A DNA stretch of 64,000 nucleotides from Shewanella indica (lineage in GTDB: Bacteria > Pseudomonadota > Gammaproteobacteria > Enterobacterales > Shewanellaceae). The stretch covers positions 1 through 64,000 of the forward strand of contig NZ_NIJK01000040.1 in the NCBI RefSeq assembly GCF_002836975.1, read 5' to 3'. This document shows, in pieces, positions 8,451 through 16,579 of the stretch; position 1 is the first letter of the stretch; each line of letters begins with the position of its first letter. The position numbers and the translations under genes were made by a program. The notes beneath the pieces were generated by a model. It was not told where the DNA came from and ran no database searches. It saw only the letters and a list, made by a program, of their open reading frames with translations.

Positions 8451-9005
8451 ATGTCGCAGGAAGAGCTAAAAATACAAACCCACAAGCCACAAGCCCGCAA
8501 GCCACAAGCCAAAGATATCAAGGATGGCGTAGATACCATAGTCAGTCAGTGGTTGGTCGCCGGGGTGACTGACGACCTGCAGCCGATGGAAGTCTTTGGC
8601 CGCCTGGCCAGGATTTACAAATATATAGATGCTGAAATCCTCCGTTGCCATAGCGAATTTGGCTTGCGTCAGGGAGAGTTTGATGTGTTGGCAACCTTAC
8701 GCCGCAGCGGTGAGCCATACACTCTGACCCCGGGGCAATTGCACCAGAGCATGATGCTGACCTCTGGCGCCATGACCAGCCGTTTGGATAAGCTGGAGCA
8801 AAAAGGATTCATTTGTCGCAGTCACAGCACCGAAGATCGCCGCGCGGTGAATGTACGATTAACCGCCGAAGGCAAGGCCAAGGTTGAGGCCGCATTGCCT
8901 GCTCATATGGCGACTCAGCAGCAGTTGCTCAAGGGCATTTCTGCCAAAGACAGGCAGAGACTGGCGGCTTTATTCAAAGTGTGGTTGGCAGAGCTCGAGT
9001 CCTGA
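8451..9005 (+). CDS. MarR-family transcriptional regulator
   Basis: A 184-residue winged-helix regulator. The MarR core occupies about residues 50-180: FGLRQGEFDVLATLRRSG (helix 2), LTPGQLHQSMMLTSGAMTSRLDKLEQKGFI (recognition helix) and STEDRRAVNVRLTAEGK (wing). It has an unusual N-terminal extension with a short repeat (HKPQARKPQAK) encoded by reiterated CACAAGCC units. No obvious target gene adjoins it downstream: nearly 400 bp of apparently non-coding sequence follows. Confidence 0.85.
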   Translation: MSQEELKIQTHKPQARKPQAKDIKDGVDTIVSQWLVAGVTDDLQPMEVFGRLARIYKYIDAEILRCHSEFGLRQGEFDVLATLRRSGEPYTLTPGQLHQSMMLTSGAMTSRLDKLEQKGFICRSHSTEDRRAVNVRLTAEGKAKVEAALPAHMATQQQLLKGISAKDRQRLAALFKVWLAELES

Positions 9006-9392
9006 GCCTTCTATCTTGGGCAAAGGTAACCTTCCGTCATTGGCGGAGCCGCGAGGCTCCTTCAGTGCGCTTGTTTTGTTAATTGATGCACTGCCTGGGC
9101 CCTCAATAGCTGCATCTCCAGTTGCCGAACTTGAGTTCTCAATGACCAAGCTGTCTGCTACTGTATTTGAGAAATTAATGATACTGAATCTGGTTGGCTG
9201 AAACTCATTGGCACGTACTTTTGATGGTTACCGCTTCAGTCATAGGTTGGCGTTTCAACGGATATTAAATGTTGCGCTCTTGACTGAACCCGGGCTGACA
9301 GGAATTCAGATCCCGGCTGCGGCCATTGGGCTTTGAGGTTAAGGTAGCTCAATGTGCCGATATGGTTGTTTTTGGTGTTAACAGGATGAATT
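9006..9392. other. Intergenic region, 387 bp, no gene seen
   Basis: I see no convincing ORF. A short hairpin GGAGCCGCGAGGCTCC at 9044-9059 may act as a weak terminator for the MarR gene. The remainder presumably holds the promoter of the following membrane-anchored protein, but no clear -35/-10 pair stands out. Confidence 0.4.
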
Positions 9393-10055
9393 ATGAAGCT
9401 GTTTATTCGTGTGGCTGTAGTGTTGGGGCTGGTGTTTCTGGCGGTGATTGCGCTTGGGATCTACAGGTTCAACTTTACCCAAGATGACCTCTATGTCAGG
9501 GAAAACGATATGGTGCGTCCATTGGCTGAATTTGATGGTGGCGCTCAAGGTGTGATGCAGAGGTTGTTCAGCCTGGATACCCGAGAACAGTTCAGGATCC
9601 GTTTGCCGGACAGCAATAAGTTAGTCACTCTCACCGGCTTTAAAGAAGAGCAGCATCTGGCGTTTGGCGAATATCAGGATGAAGTGGTTCGTGGGGAGGT
9701 GTTGCTCGATTACCGTAAGCTGACTCCCTTAAACTTGCCCGGCAATGCCGAATCCATGCAGTTTGTTGTTCCGTTCGCGGTGACAACCCAGGGCTCAGGT
9801 GTGTTCTGGTACCTGGGCATGTTCAGATTCGACTATCAAACCGGTGCCATTGCGCATCTGGCCAGCCAGTTTCTCGGCGACCGAATTGAGATTGAAGCCA
9901 TTACTCCCAAAGAGCCGTTCGACCCACCTTACAGCGTGACTCTGGCGCTGAAGACCCGCACCCAGGAGCAATCTATGGCCGAAGTGCCGGGCGAGTATGT
10001 GGAACGCACTTTCTTTGTGACACTTAACTCGATTCTGCCGTCTTCTTCCCAATAG
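9393..10055 (+). CDS. Hypothetical protein with N-terminal membrane anchor
   Basis: A 220-residue protein of unrecognised family. Residues 5-25 (IRVAVVLGLVFLAVIALGIY) form one transmembrane helix or uncleaved signal anchor. The rest is soluble, beta-rich in pattern and probably periplasmic. No catalytic motif is seen. An AGGATG lies before the ATG. It ends 12 bp before the Crp/Fnr gene, so the two may be co-transcribed. Confidence 0.7.
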   Translation: MKLFIRVAVVLGLVFLAVIALGIYRFNFTQDDLYVRENDMVRPLAEFDGGAQGVMQRLFSLDTREQFRIRLPDSNKLVTLTGFKEEQHLAFGEYQDEVVRGEVLLDYRKLTPLNLPGNAESMQFVVPFAVTTQGSGVFWYLGMFRFDYQTGAIAHLASQFLGDRIEIEAITPKEPFDPPYSVTLALKTRTQEQSMAEVPGEYVERTFFVTLNSILPSSSQ

Positions 10056-10067
10056 GCGCCCGACTGA

Positions 10068-10658
10068 ATGAGCCATGAATCTATGTCTCATCAGGCCGCT
10101 TTCCGGGCGCTGACAGACTTTTTCCTTGAATTGGGGCTTGAACCCAGTGCTTTGGCGCCACTCTTGGATAAGGCTCAGCTGAAAAGTTGTCAGGCAGGTG
10201 AGGTGCTGCTGGCACAAGGTGGCAAACAGCAGTCGGGCTTTTTATTGCTCAATGGTCTGCTGCGGGCCAGCCACTATCTGAGTGATGGGCAGCAGCGCTG
10301 CAAAGAGTTCTATTTCCCTGGCGAATTTTGTCTGCTTTACAGCAGTTTTCTCAGTGCTGAGCCTGCCCGTTATCAGCTTGAGGCACTGGAAAACAGCACT
10401 CTGGTGGTCGTGCCCCTGAGCCTGTTTGAGCTTAGCGGGTTTCAGCGCGCCGAGCTTTCATTGCTGCGTGCCCAGCTGCGTTACAAGGAGCAGAAAGAAG
10501 CTTTTCTATTGCTCAAGTCGCCAGAGCAGCGCTACCTGTGGTTAAAAAATCACTGGCCACACTGGATAAGCGCCCTGAGCCAGGTGCAGTTGGCCAACTA
10601 TATCGGCATCACCCCAGAGAGCCTCAGCCGTATTCGCCGGCGTCTTAACCTAAGTTAA
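10068..10658 (+). CDS. Crp/Fnr-family regulator (cyclic-nucleotide-binding fold)
   Basis: A 196-residue protein. The N-terminal cNMP-binding-type beta barrel spans about residues 20-120 (LKSCQAGEVLLAQGGKQQSGFLLLNGLLRASH ... EFYFPGEFCLLYSSFL) and the C-terminal HTH includes SQVQLANYIGITPESLSRIRRRL. It has no N-terminal cysteine cluster, so it is not an FNR-type iron-sulfur sensor, and the cAMP-contact residues of CRP are not evident. The effector is unknown. A second ATG at 10083 is an alternative start. Confidence 0.85.
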   Translation: MSHESMSHQAAFRALTDFFLELGLEPSALAPLLDKAQLKSCQAGEVLLAQGGKQQSGFLLLNGLLRASHYLSDGQQRCKEFYFPGEFCLLYSSFLSAEPARYQLEALENSTLVVVPLSLFELSGFQRAELSLLRAQLRYKEQKEAFLLLKSPEQRYLWLKNHWPHWISALSQVQLANYIGITPESLSRIRRRLNLS

Positions 10659-10715
10659 TGCCATCGCCTCAATGGCACAGCACAATAGCGGCCGGTTTCA
10701 ATCTTCCGGGATGTA

Positions 10716-11228
10716 GTGTTGTCCATTTTTGTTATTTCACAGCTGTTGGTCACTCTGGCGCTGTTTAGCGATCTTTTGTCATTCCAGTGCAGGCACAGAC
10801 GCGCCGTGCTCGCTTGTCTGGTGGTGTCGGGCCTGCTGATCGCGGCGCATTTTATCTTGCTCAACCACTGGAGCCCGGCCATTTTAATGTTGGTTGCCAG
10901 TGTCAGATTCTTTGTCAGTATCTTCACCGTTGACAGACGTCTGATGTGGCTGTTTATGGCCGCTTCGGTCACGGCCGTGGCCGTGAGTTTCAATCAATGG
11001 CTCGACCTTTTGAGTCTGGCCGGCAGTTTGTTGCAGACCAGGGCGGCCTTTTGCAGTGATGACAAACGATTAAGGGAGCTGATGTTCATCGGCAGTGGTT
11101 GCTGGCTGCTGAATAACATCCTGTTGGGTTCGCCGATGGCGGTATTGATGGAGTCTGTGTTTATCGGCAGCAATCTGTTGGGGTACTACCGTTTCTATCT
11201 GCGCCGCAAAGGCTCGGCGCTCGCATAA
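10716..11228 (+). CDS. YgjV-family inner-membrane protein
   Basis: A 170-residue, very hydrophobic protein with about five predicted transmembrane helices, matching the YgjV family pattern (FVISQLLVTLALFSDLLSFQ at the start, LLQTRAAFCSDDKRLRELMF near residue 110, SNLLGYYRFY near the end). The start is GTG at 10716. The function of YgjV is unknown. It ends a few bases from a convergent zinc-ribbon gene. Confidence 0.72.
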   Translation: MLSIFVISQLLVTLALFSDLLSFQCRHRRAVLACLVVSGLLIAAHFILLNHWSPAILMLVASVRFFVSIFTVDRRLMWLFMAASVTAVAVSFNQWLDLLSLAGSLLQTRAAFCSDDKRLRELMFIGSGCWLLNNILLGSPMAVLMESVFIGSNLLGYYRFYLRRKGSALA

Positions 11229-11233
11229 GGGGG

Positions 11234-11485
11234 CTAATTCATGCGCGCCTTGCCACCGATAATCTTGAATGCAGGCACGCCGCGGATCAGTGCCTGACGG
11301 GCGAATACCTGGCCGCAGCCGGGGCAGGTACAGGGCGTTTGCGTATGATCTGTGAGGATCCGTTCGACAAAACACTTAACCAAGGCGCCTTTGCCGCCCT
11401 TTCGATATTTGAACAGTTTTGCCTTGCAGCCGCAGCAGATGATTTCCACCGTCTGTTGCGGTCCTTTTTTATTGGGCTTACTCAC
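11234..11485 (-). CDS. Small zinc-ribbon protein
   Basis: An 83-residue basic protein with two cysteine pairs (CCGCK at about 17-21 and CTCPGCGQVF at about 52-61) separated by a lysine-rich segment (LFKYRKGGKGALVKC), the layout of a zinc ribbon. It resembles small Zn-ribbon proteins common in Shewanella and Vibrio, of unknown role. The start overlaps the stop of the upstream zinc-ribbon gene by 4 bp, implying translational coupling. Confidence 0.75.
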   Translation of the reverse strand: MSKPNKKGPQQTVEIICCGCKAKLFKYRKGGKGALVKCFVERILTDHTQTPCTCPGCGQVFARQALIRGVPAFKIIGGKARMN

Positions 11486-11718
11486 TTGCCCGGCAGTTCG
11501 GTTTCCAGCTCAATATCTGTGCAGCCTTTTGGGCAGCGGATGCTGGCAAGCTCTGAGGTGGATTTTGCCGGTGGCAGGGTGGCACTCAAGGCTTGTTGGC
11601 ATTTAGGGCAGGGCACTTTTTTACCGGCCAGCAGTTGTTTGATCAGATTCTTCTGCGCCTTGAAGGACTGGGCGCTGCTTTGGTTGATATTGGAAAAGTC
11701 GGTGGATTGAGCTGTCAT
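11482..11718 (-). CDS. Small zinc-ribbon protein, coupled to the next gene
   Basis: A 78-residue protein starting MTAQSTDFSNINQSSAQSF. A mainly polar helical N-terminus is followed by a CPKCQQAL ... IRCPKGC zinc-binding pair arrangement. The ATG at 11718 is chosen because the longer frame would run back through the terminator of the upstream NADH dehydrogenase gene. Overlap of 4 bp with the downstream zinc-ribbon gene suggests the two products work together; the function is unknown. Confidence 0.7.
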   Translation of the reverse strand: MTAQSTDFSNINQSSAQSFKAQKNLIKQLLAGKKVPCPKCQQALSATLPPAKSTSELASIRCPKGCTDIELETELPGK

Positions 11719-11793
11719 AGGCAGTATCTGAATTCGTCTGTTACGGGTAAATAAGTCTGCAGCGATTATAGCCTCGTCGGCGTGACAAATAAA

Positions 11794-11818
11794 AGAGGGG
11801 GCGCCTGGCGCCCCCTCT
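11794..11818 (-). terminator. Intrinsic terminator of the first NDH-2 gene
   Basis: AGAGGGGGCGCC at 11794-11805 pairs with 11807-11818. Read on the minus strand the hairpin starts two bases after the stop codon and is followed by TTTTATTT. A classical strong intrinsic terminator. Confidence 0.88.
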
Positions 11819-11819
11819 A

Positions 11820-13121
11820 TCAATGCAGCTTGAGGTGGGGATGGATTATCCGGGTTATCCCCTTGGCAAACATCAGCAGGGTGCCCTTGACCACGCCGTG
11901 CAGCTCTATCAAATGGCGGCGATAGAGCGAGGTATAGACAAATCTGGCTATTTTGCCTTCGACCATGACGCCTCCGCCAATGAAAGACATCAGGTTGCCG
12001 ACTGTGTGGAAGCGCGACAGGTTCACCAGTGAACCGAGATCCTTGTAAAGGTACTCTTTCGAGGGCGTCTTGCCGCTGAGCATGGCTATGATGTTATCCG
12101 CTGTCATCAAGGCCATCTGCCTGGCAGCCTGGCCTCTTGGCGGCACCCAGCTGCCGTCCGGCTGCGGACAAGCGGCACAGTCTCCAATGGCAAAGATATG
12201 CTCATCCAGCGTGGTTTGGGCATTGGGTTTGACCAGCAGCTGATGGATATGATTGCTTTCCAGGCCGCCAATACCGTGGAGAAACTCAGGCGCCTTGACC
12301 CCGGTGGACCAGATCACCATATCGCTCGGGATCTCTTCGCCTTCACTGGTTGTCAACGCCTTGGCCGTCACCTGGGTGATACGGGTATTGGTCATCACCC
12401 GGACCCCCAGAGTGCTCAGCTCTCTGGCGACTGCCGCCGAGATCTCTTCCTTTTCCACCTTGGGCAGTATTCGTTTGTCGGCCTCAATCAGGGTGACTTC
12501 CAACAAGCTGGTATCTATCTTGTAGCCAAAGCCTTTGAGCTGATCCACTGCGTGATGCATTTCGGCCGACATCTCCACTCCGGTGGCACCGGCGCCGACG
12601 ACGGCGATTTTGATCTTCTCATCCAACTGTTGATGGCTGGCATAACGCATAAACTTGTTCAACAAGCGCTGGCGGATGGCCATGGCCTGCTCTGTGTTGT
12701 CGAGGAAGACGCAGTGTTCCCGTACCCCGGGAATATTGAAGTCGTTGGCGATACTGCCGATGGCAACCACCAGATAGTCATAGTCGATGCGCCGTGATGG
12801 CAACAGCTCTTCACCTTTGTCATCACAAATGGGCGCCAGTATCACCTGCTTGGCTTTGCGGTCTATGTCCGTCATGGCGCCTTGTTGAAAGTGATAGCCG
12901 TGAGCGGCAGCGTGACTGCGGTAACTGATGGCATCAACCCCGACATCCAATGCGCCTGTGGCGACTTCATGGAGCAGGGGTTTCCAGACATGGCTGTCGG
13001 CGACATCGATAAGCGTGACTCTGGCCTTGGCTTTGCGGCCCAGTTTGTGGCCCAGTTTGGTGGCGATCTCCATACCACCGGCGCCGCCGCCGACGATGAC
13101 GATATTGGCTAACTCGTGCAT
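11820..13121 (-). CDS. ndh: Type II NADH:quinone oxidoreductase (NDH-2), copy 1
   Basis: A 433-residue FAD enzyme that passes NADH electrons to quinone without pumping protons, bound peripherally to the inner membrane. Two Rossmann motifs are visible: VIVGGGAGGMEIATKLG at about 8-24 (FAD) and VVGAGATGVEMSAEMHH at about 172 (NADH). IFAIGDCAACPQ is the second FAD contact. PRGQAARQMA corresponds to the quinone-site AQxAxQ motif with Gly in the first position. The C-terminal basic/amphipathic helices (FAKGITRIIHPHLKLH) fit membrane attachment. A second gene of the same family lies at 40.5 kb. AGGAA precedes the ATG. Confidence 0.88.
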   Translation of the reverse strand: MHELANIVIVGGGAGGMEIATKLGHKLGRKAKARVTLIDVADSHVWKPLLHEVATGALDVGVDAISYRSHAAAHGYHFQQGAMTDIDRKAKQVILAPICDDKGEELLPSRRIDYDYLVVAIGSIANDFNIPGVREHCVFLDNTEQAMAIRQRLLNKFMRYASHQQLDEKIKIAVVGAGATGVEMSAEMHHAVDQLKGFGYKIDTSLLEVTLIEADKRILPKVEKEEISAAVARELSTLGVRVMTNTRITQVTAKALTTSEGEEIPSDMVIWSTGVKAPEFLHGIGGLESNHIHQLLVKPNAQTTLDEHIFAIGDCAACPQPDGSWVPPRGQAARQMALMTADNIIAMLSGKTPSKEYLYKDLGSLVNLSRFHTVGNLMSFIGGGVMVEGKIARFVYTSLYRRHLIELHGVVKGTLLMFAKGITRIIHPHLKLH

Positions 13122-13554
13122 TTAATGGCTTTCCTGTTGCAGATTTAAAAACAAATTCTGTTATTCCGGCGGGCGAACTTGGTCGCCCTGATTTGCATCA
13201 ACCCCGCAAGGCCTGAATGATTGAGATCTTTAGACTTTGGCCCGCGCTGGAAAGTCTAGCAGTGGCAGGGTTTGCCAACAATTGGTCTAAAAATGGATTA
13301 TATATGGACTAAGTCGGAGTTTTCTTTTATTAGCTTTTGAAAAATAAGGAAATGATTTTCTCAAAAATGATATTATCTATTGGATTTGTGCCAAAATGAA
13401 TTGAATATCTGTGATCTGTCGCCGTTGTCTGTAGTGAATTTGTGAGCTGGCGCTTGTTTGGCCGTATCTTTACCAGTAATGACAAGAATACGGCCAATTG
13501 AGAGTCTGCCTATGGCAGCTTGATTGACTCAGGGGTAATCAGCTCCAGGGCGGT
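13122..13554. other. Intergenic region with hairpins, no gene seen
   Basis: This stretch holds the promoter region of the minus-strand NDH-2 gene. It contains GGGCGA (13171-13176) pairing with TCGCCC (13183-13188) in the presumed leader. A perfect 10-bp inverted repeat, TTGGCCGTAT 13458-13467 and ATACGGCCAA 13488-13497 with a 20-bp spacer, lies beyond the 3' end of the next minus-strand gene and may terminate it. No ORF is convincing. Confidence 0.4.
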
Positions 13555-13920
13555 TCAACCTAGGCTTTTCAGGCGAGTCTGGCAGTCCTGGTATATGTGC
13601 TCAACTATCTCCTCAACAGAGGTATCTTTGGTGCACTTGTCGATAAACACTTTGAGCGTGATCAGCGCATGGCCGGCGGATTTTAATCTCTCGCTGATCA
13701 TGGCGAAGTAAGCCTCCTCCTTTTCCGCCTTACGCACCACTATGTTCTGAAAACAAAATACTCTGTTACCTGAGTGAGCATGCCACTTACTGAGTCGGTC
13801 GAGGGCGATTTCTGCCGAGTGATTGATTTCGACGTGATTGCGCCATGTGGCTTCGGCGTTCTGATCTTGGTAGTGGGGGCAACGAACTGTGTAATTGATT
13901 ATCTGGGTAATGGCTGTCAT
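13555..13920 (-). CDS. Hypothetical protein, 121 aa
   Basis: A soluble protein beginning MTAITQIINYTVRCPHYQ. The ATG at 13920 is chosen because AGGAT lies just upstream; the longer frame lacks a good site. It contains scattered His and Cys (CPHYQ, HVEINH, HAHSGNRVFC) and a C-terminal helical part (SVEEIVEHIYQDCQTRLKSLG). No domain is recognised and there is no signal peptide or membrane segment. Confidence 0.6.
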   Translation of the reverse strand: MTAITQIINYTVRCPHYQDQNAEATWRNHVEINHSAEIALDRLSKWHAHSGNRVFCFQNIVVRKAEKEEAYFAMISERLKSAGHALITLKVFIDKCTKDTSVEEIVEHIYQDCQTRLKSLG

Positions 13921-14162
13921 AAGGGATCCTGCCTGGTTGATTCCTGAATTCATCATAGGGGCTGAACTAAAAATCGGCCACTGTGACAAGGGTTACAAAC
14001 GCGGGGGTGTACTCCTTATTGCTTGCTGCTCTTAATCTCATTTAGCCTGTATTCGACAGAAATAAACCGGGGACAGATCTCAAAATTTAGCTGTTGCCGA
14101 ATAACCGTCGAAATGCTGAGCTGATGGGCCTGGAAGCTTGAAGAGAGTGGTGACAGAAAGAG

Positions 14163-14191
14163 AAGAGGCCCACTCGGTGAGCGGGCCTCTT
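14163..14191 (-). terminator. Intrinsic terminator of the alcohol dehydrogenase gene
   Basis: AAGAGGCCC (14163-14171) pairs with GGGCCTCTT (14183-14191), with an additional inner CTC/GAG pair. On the minus strand a pyrimidine-rich CTCTTTCT tract follows, about 55 bp after the stop codon. Confidence 0.75.
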
Positions 14192-14247
14192 GTACAGCTT
14201 TCTCATTGCAGGGAAAAAGCGGACGATGAAATTATATTACAAATGTA

Positions 14248-15396
14248 TCAAAGTGCGTTAGTGAAAATTTGGCAAATTTCCTCGTGAGTCGCCTGTTTAG
14301 GGTTGGTAAAGCCGCAGGCATCTTTCAGAGCATTCTCTGCAAGTACAGGAATATCTTCGGCTTTTACTCCAATTTTTGTCAGGTTTTCAGGGATTTTTAC
14401 TGCCGAAGCCAATTCTTTAATTGCTTTGATTGCCGCCGCTGCCCCTTGTTCATCGCTCATGGCACTGACATCAACACCCATGGCTTTGGCAACATCTTTC
14501 AGTCTTGGTGCCGCCACTTGAGCATTGTATTCCTGCACATAAGGCAGCAAGAGTGCGTTACAAACGCCATGGGGCAGATCGTAGAAACCACCTAACTGGT
14601 GCGCCATGGCATGTACATAACCCAGGCTGGCATTGTTGAATGCCATACCGGCGAGGAACTGGGCGTAAGCCATCTGTTCACGGGCCTGGATATTGTCACC
14701 ATGCTCTACCGCATTGACCAGGTTGGCGTGAATAAGCTCAATGGCCTTGATGGCACAGGCATCAGTGATGGGGTTAGCTGCTGTGGAAACATAGGCTTCT
14801 ACCGCGTGTGTCAGGGCATCCATACCGGTTGCCGCGGTCAGGCTGGCAGGTTTTTTCAGCATCAGTTCAGGGTCGTTGACCGAGATGATGGGGGTAGTGT
14901 GCTTGTCAACAATGGCCATCTTAATATGGCGGCTTTCATCTGTGATGATGCAGAAGCGGGTCATTTCACTGGCGGTGCCGGCCGTTGTATTGATAGCCAC
15001 TAAAGGCAACTGGGGTTTGGCTGACTGATCCAGGCCTTCATAGTCTTTGATGGAACCTCCATTGGTTGCAACCAGGGCAATACCCTTGGCGCAATCGTGT
15101 GGTGAACCGCCGCCCAGGGAGATTACGAAGTCACAGTCGTTGGCACGCAACAGCTCAAGGCCTGCTTCCACGTTGCCAACGGTTGGGTTGGGTTGAACGC
15201 CATCGAATACTGTGGCGCTAATACCTGCCTGTCCCAGCTTTTCGGCGATCTGTCCCACCAGACCTATGCTGACCAGAGGCTTGTCTGTCACTATCAGGGC
15301 TCGTTTGAATCCCAGAGTCTGGATATCACCGATAGCATCGTCTACAGCGCCCTGACCCAGGACGTTTACTGAAGGGATAAAGAATTTAGCAGCCAT
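14248..15396 (-). CDS. Iron-containing alcohol dehydrogenase (group III, AdhB/YiaY-like)
   Basis: A 382-residue group III alcohol dehydrogenase that interconverts primary alcohols and aldehydes with NAD(H). The NAD-binding loop [13 protein letters not shown] is at about residue 95. Metal ligands are expected in [14 protein letters not shown] (Asp/His, about 195) and [22 protein letters not shown] (three His, about 260-280); all appear intact. Similarity to Zymomonas AdhB and E. coli YiaY is evident across the whole length. AGGTGA precedes the ATG. It is a single-gene unit with its own terminator; ethanol or a related short alcohol is the likely substrate. Confidence 0.9.
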   Translation of the reverse strand: MAAKFFIPSVNVLGQGAVDDAIGDIQTLGFKRALIVTDKPLVSIGLVGQIAEKLGQAGISATVFDGVQPNPTVGNVEAGLELLRANDCDFVISLGGGSPHDCAKGIALVATNGGSIKDYEGLDQSAKPQLPLVAINTTAGTASEMTRFCIITDESRHIKMAIVDKHTTPIISVNDPELMLKKPASLTAATGMDALTHAVEAYVSTAANPITDACAIKAIELIHANLVNAVEHGDNIQAREQMAYAQFLAGMAFNNASLGYVHAMAHQLGGFYDLPHGVCNALLLPYVQEYNAQVAAPRLKDVAKAMGVDVSAMSDEQGAAAAIKAIKELASAVKIPENLTKIGVKAEDIPVLAENALKDACGFTNPKQATHEEICQIFTNAL

Positions 15397-15748
15397 AAGT
15401 TCACCTGTATATGCTGTTGAAAATGAAATCTGTATCTCTCTCTTGATGTCAAATTACCAACTCATCTGACCAAAAAGTGTGAGGTGGCGCCAAGAATTGC
15501 GCCAAAAAGAAAGAAAATTAAGAGAGAAATGAAACTAAGTGACATAAAAGCTGTTTTTATGACACATATGCGGATAACACCTTTCCTTCCATGGTGGTTA
15601 GGGGTCCCACGGTCACCATATTATCCCTTAACAAGGGGAGGGCTATTAGTCGAAAGCATGGAATTTTCTCGACAAAGTCCCGTATTTATATTGGGTAATC
15701 GAACCTTTCCGTGGTAGACCGATCCTTTAAGTACCACATAAGTGGTAG
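15397..15748. other. Intergenic region, 352 bp, inverted repeats, no gene seen
   Basis: It lies between the alcohol dehydrogenase promoter and the 3' end of the acetyltransferase gene. TACCAC (15732-15737) and GTGGTA (15742-15747) form a small hairpin directly after the acetyltransferase stop codon, without a T run. GGTGG/CCAC-type motifs recur near 15592-15620. No coding frame is convincing. Confidence 0.4.
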
Positions 15749-16579
15749 CTAAACAAGTAATTTATGCCAGAGGTTCATGCTCTCTATCTGGCCGCCTATT
15801 TGGGTATTAAGGTGCAGACGGCCGCCATAGCGGTAATCTGCCGCGGCAAAGGTACGGTTCATACCAACGGAAACGGCTCTGGCTATGGTATAGGCGGTTC
15901 GGTAGCCCTGGTGGAGTATTGCTTGTTCCATATGTGCCAGCAAGGCTCTGGCGCAGCCCTGTCCGCGAGCCTGTGGCAGAGTGGCGAAATCTGTCATCTC
16001 TGCACTGAGACTCTTGGGATCTTTTTCTGCCGAAGCCAGGGCTATCAGTCGCCCTTGTTGGCGGATCCCAAAGTAGTCGACATCACTGGCCATGCTCTGC
16101 CGCAAAAATTCCGGATCTTCAATGGGGAAGGGGTAGCTGGGAAACACCTCGGCATAGAGCCTGGCCATCTGCGGCAGGTCCTCTTCGCGGCAGCGACTGA
16201 CCTCGGCCGGTGAATGGAATTCAGGCTTGATATCCGCCCTGGCGCGCTCCAGCAGGGTATCCAACTCCGGCATGGTGCGAAATTGTCTGGTTTTGTCTTG
16301 GTAACGGGCGAGAAATACGGCGTCCTGGCCTTGATAAAAATTGGGGATCCTGGCCTCTTCGCTGAAACCATATGCCAGAAACAGGCCGGCCTTGTGCTCA
16401 GGTAGCTTGGCGATGATCTTGCCGTAGCCATGTTGCAGCGCCAGAGCATTCAGCGCATCCAATAAAGGACCGGGGGAGGCATTACCAAGGGAGATCAGAT
16501 AGATGCGATCATTGGCCGGGCCATGCTGGATGTGGGCACCGAGTAAGTTGAGTTGCTGATCAAATTGAACTTGGGTCAT
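15749..16579 (-). CDS. ablB: Putative beta-lysine N-acetyltransferase (AblB-like GNAT)
   Basis: A 276-residue protein whose C-terminal half is a GNAT domain: LIALASAEKDPKSLSAEMTDF is the central strand and TLPQARGQGCARALLAHME the acetyl-CoA pyrophosphate loop (R/Q-x-x-G-x-G/A). The N-terminal half matches AblB-type proteins (YGKIIAKLPEH, FLAYGFSEEARIPNFYQGQDAVFL). AblB acetylates beta-lysine on N-epsilon to give the compatible solute N-epsilon-acetyl-beta-lysine. The last gene of an ablA-symporter-ablB operon, it overlaps the symporter stop by 4 bp (ATGA). Function is inferred from family likeness and the ablA neighbour. Confidence 0.82.
   Translation of the reverse strand: MTQVQFDQQLNLLGAHIQHGPANDRIYLISLGNASPGPLLDALNALALQHGYGKIIAKLPEHKAGLFLAYGFSEEARIPNFYQGQDAVFLARYQDKTRQFRTMPELDTLLERARADIKPEFHSPAEVSRCREEDLPQMARLYAEVFPSYPFPIEDPEFLRQSMASDVDYFGIRQQGRLIALASAEKDPKSLSAEMTDFATLPQARGQGCARALLAHMEQAILHQGYRTAYTIARAVSVGMNRTFAAADYRYGGRLHLNTQIGGQIESMNLWHKLLV

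Noticed and set aside
12198..12797. Long plus-strand frame opposite the first NDH-2 gene
   Set aside because: It is a shadow of the NDH-2 coding strand; the NDH-2 motifs are clear and the antisense product has none.
15580..15720. GC-variable repeats between the dehydrogenase and acetyltransferase genes as a possible riboswitch
   Set aside because: No known aptamer core or clear expression platform could be recognised, and it lies in front of the dehydrogenase only by position.
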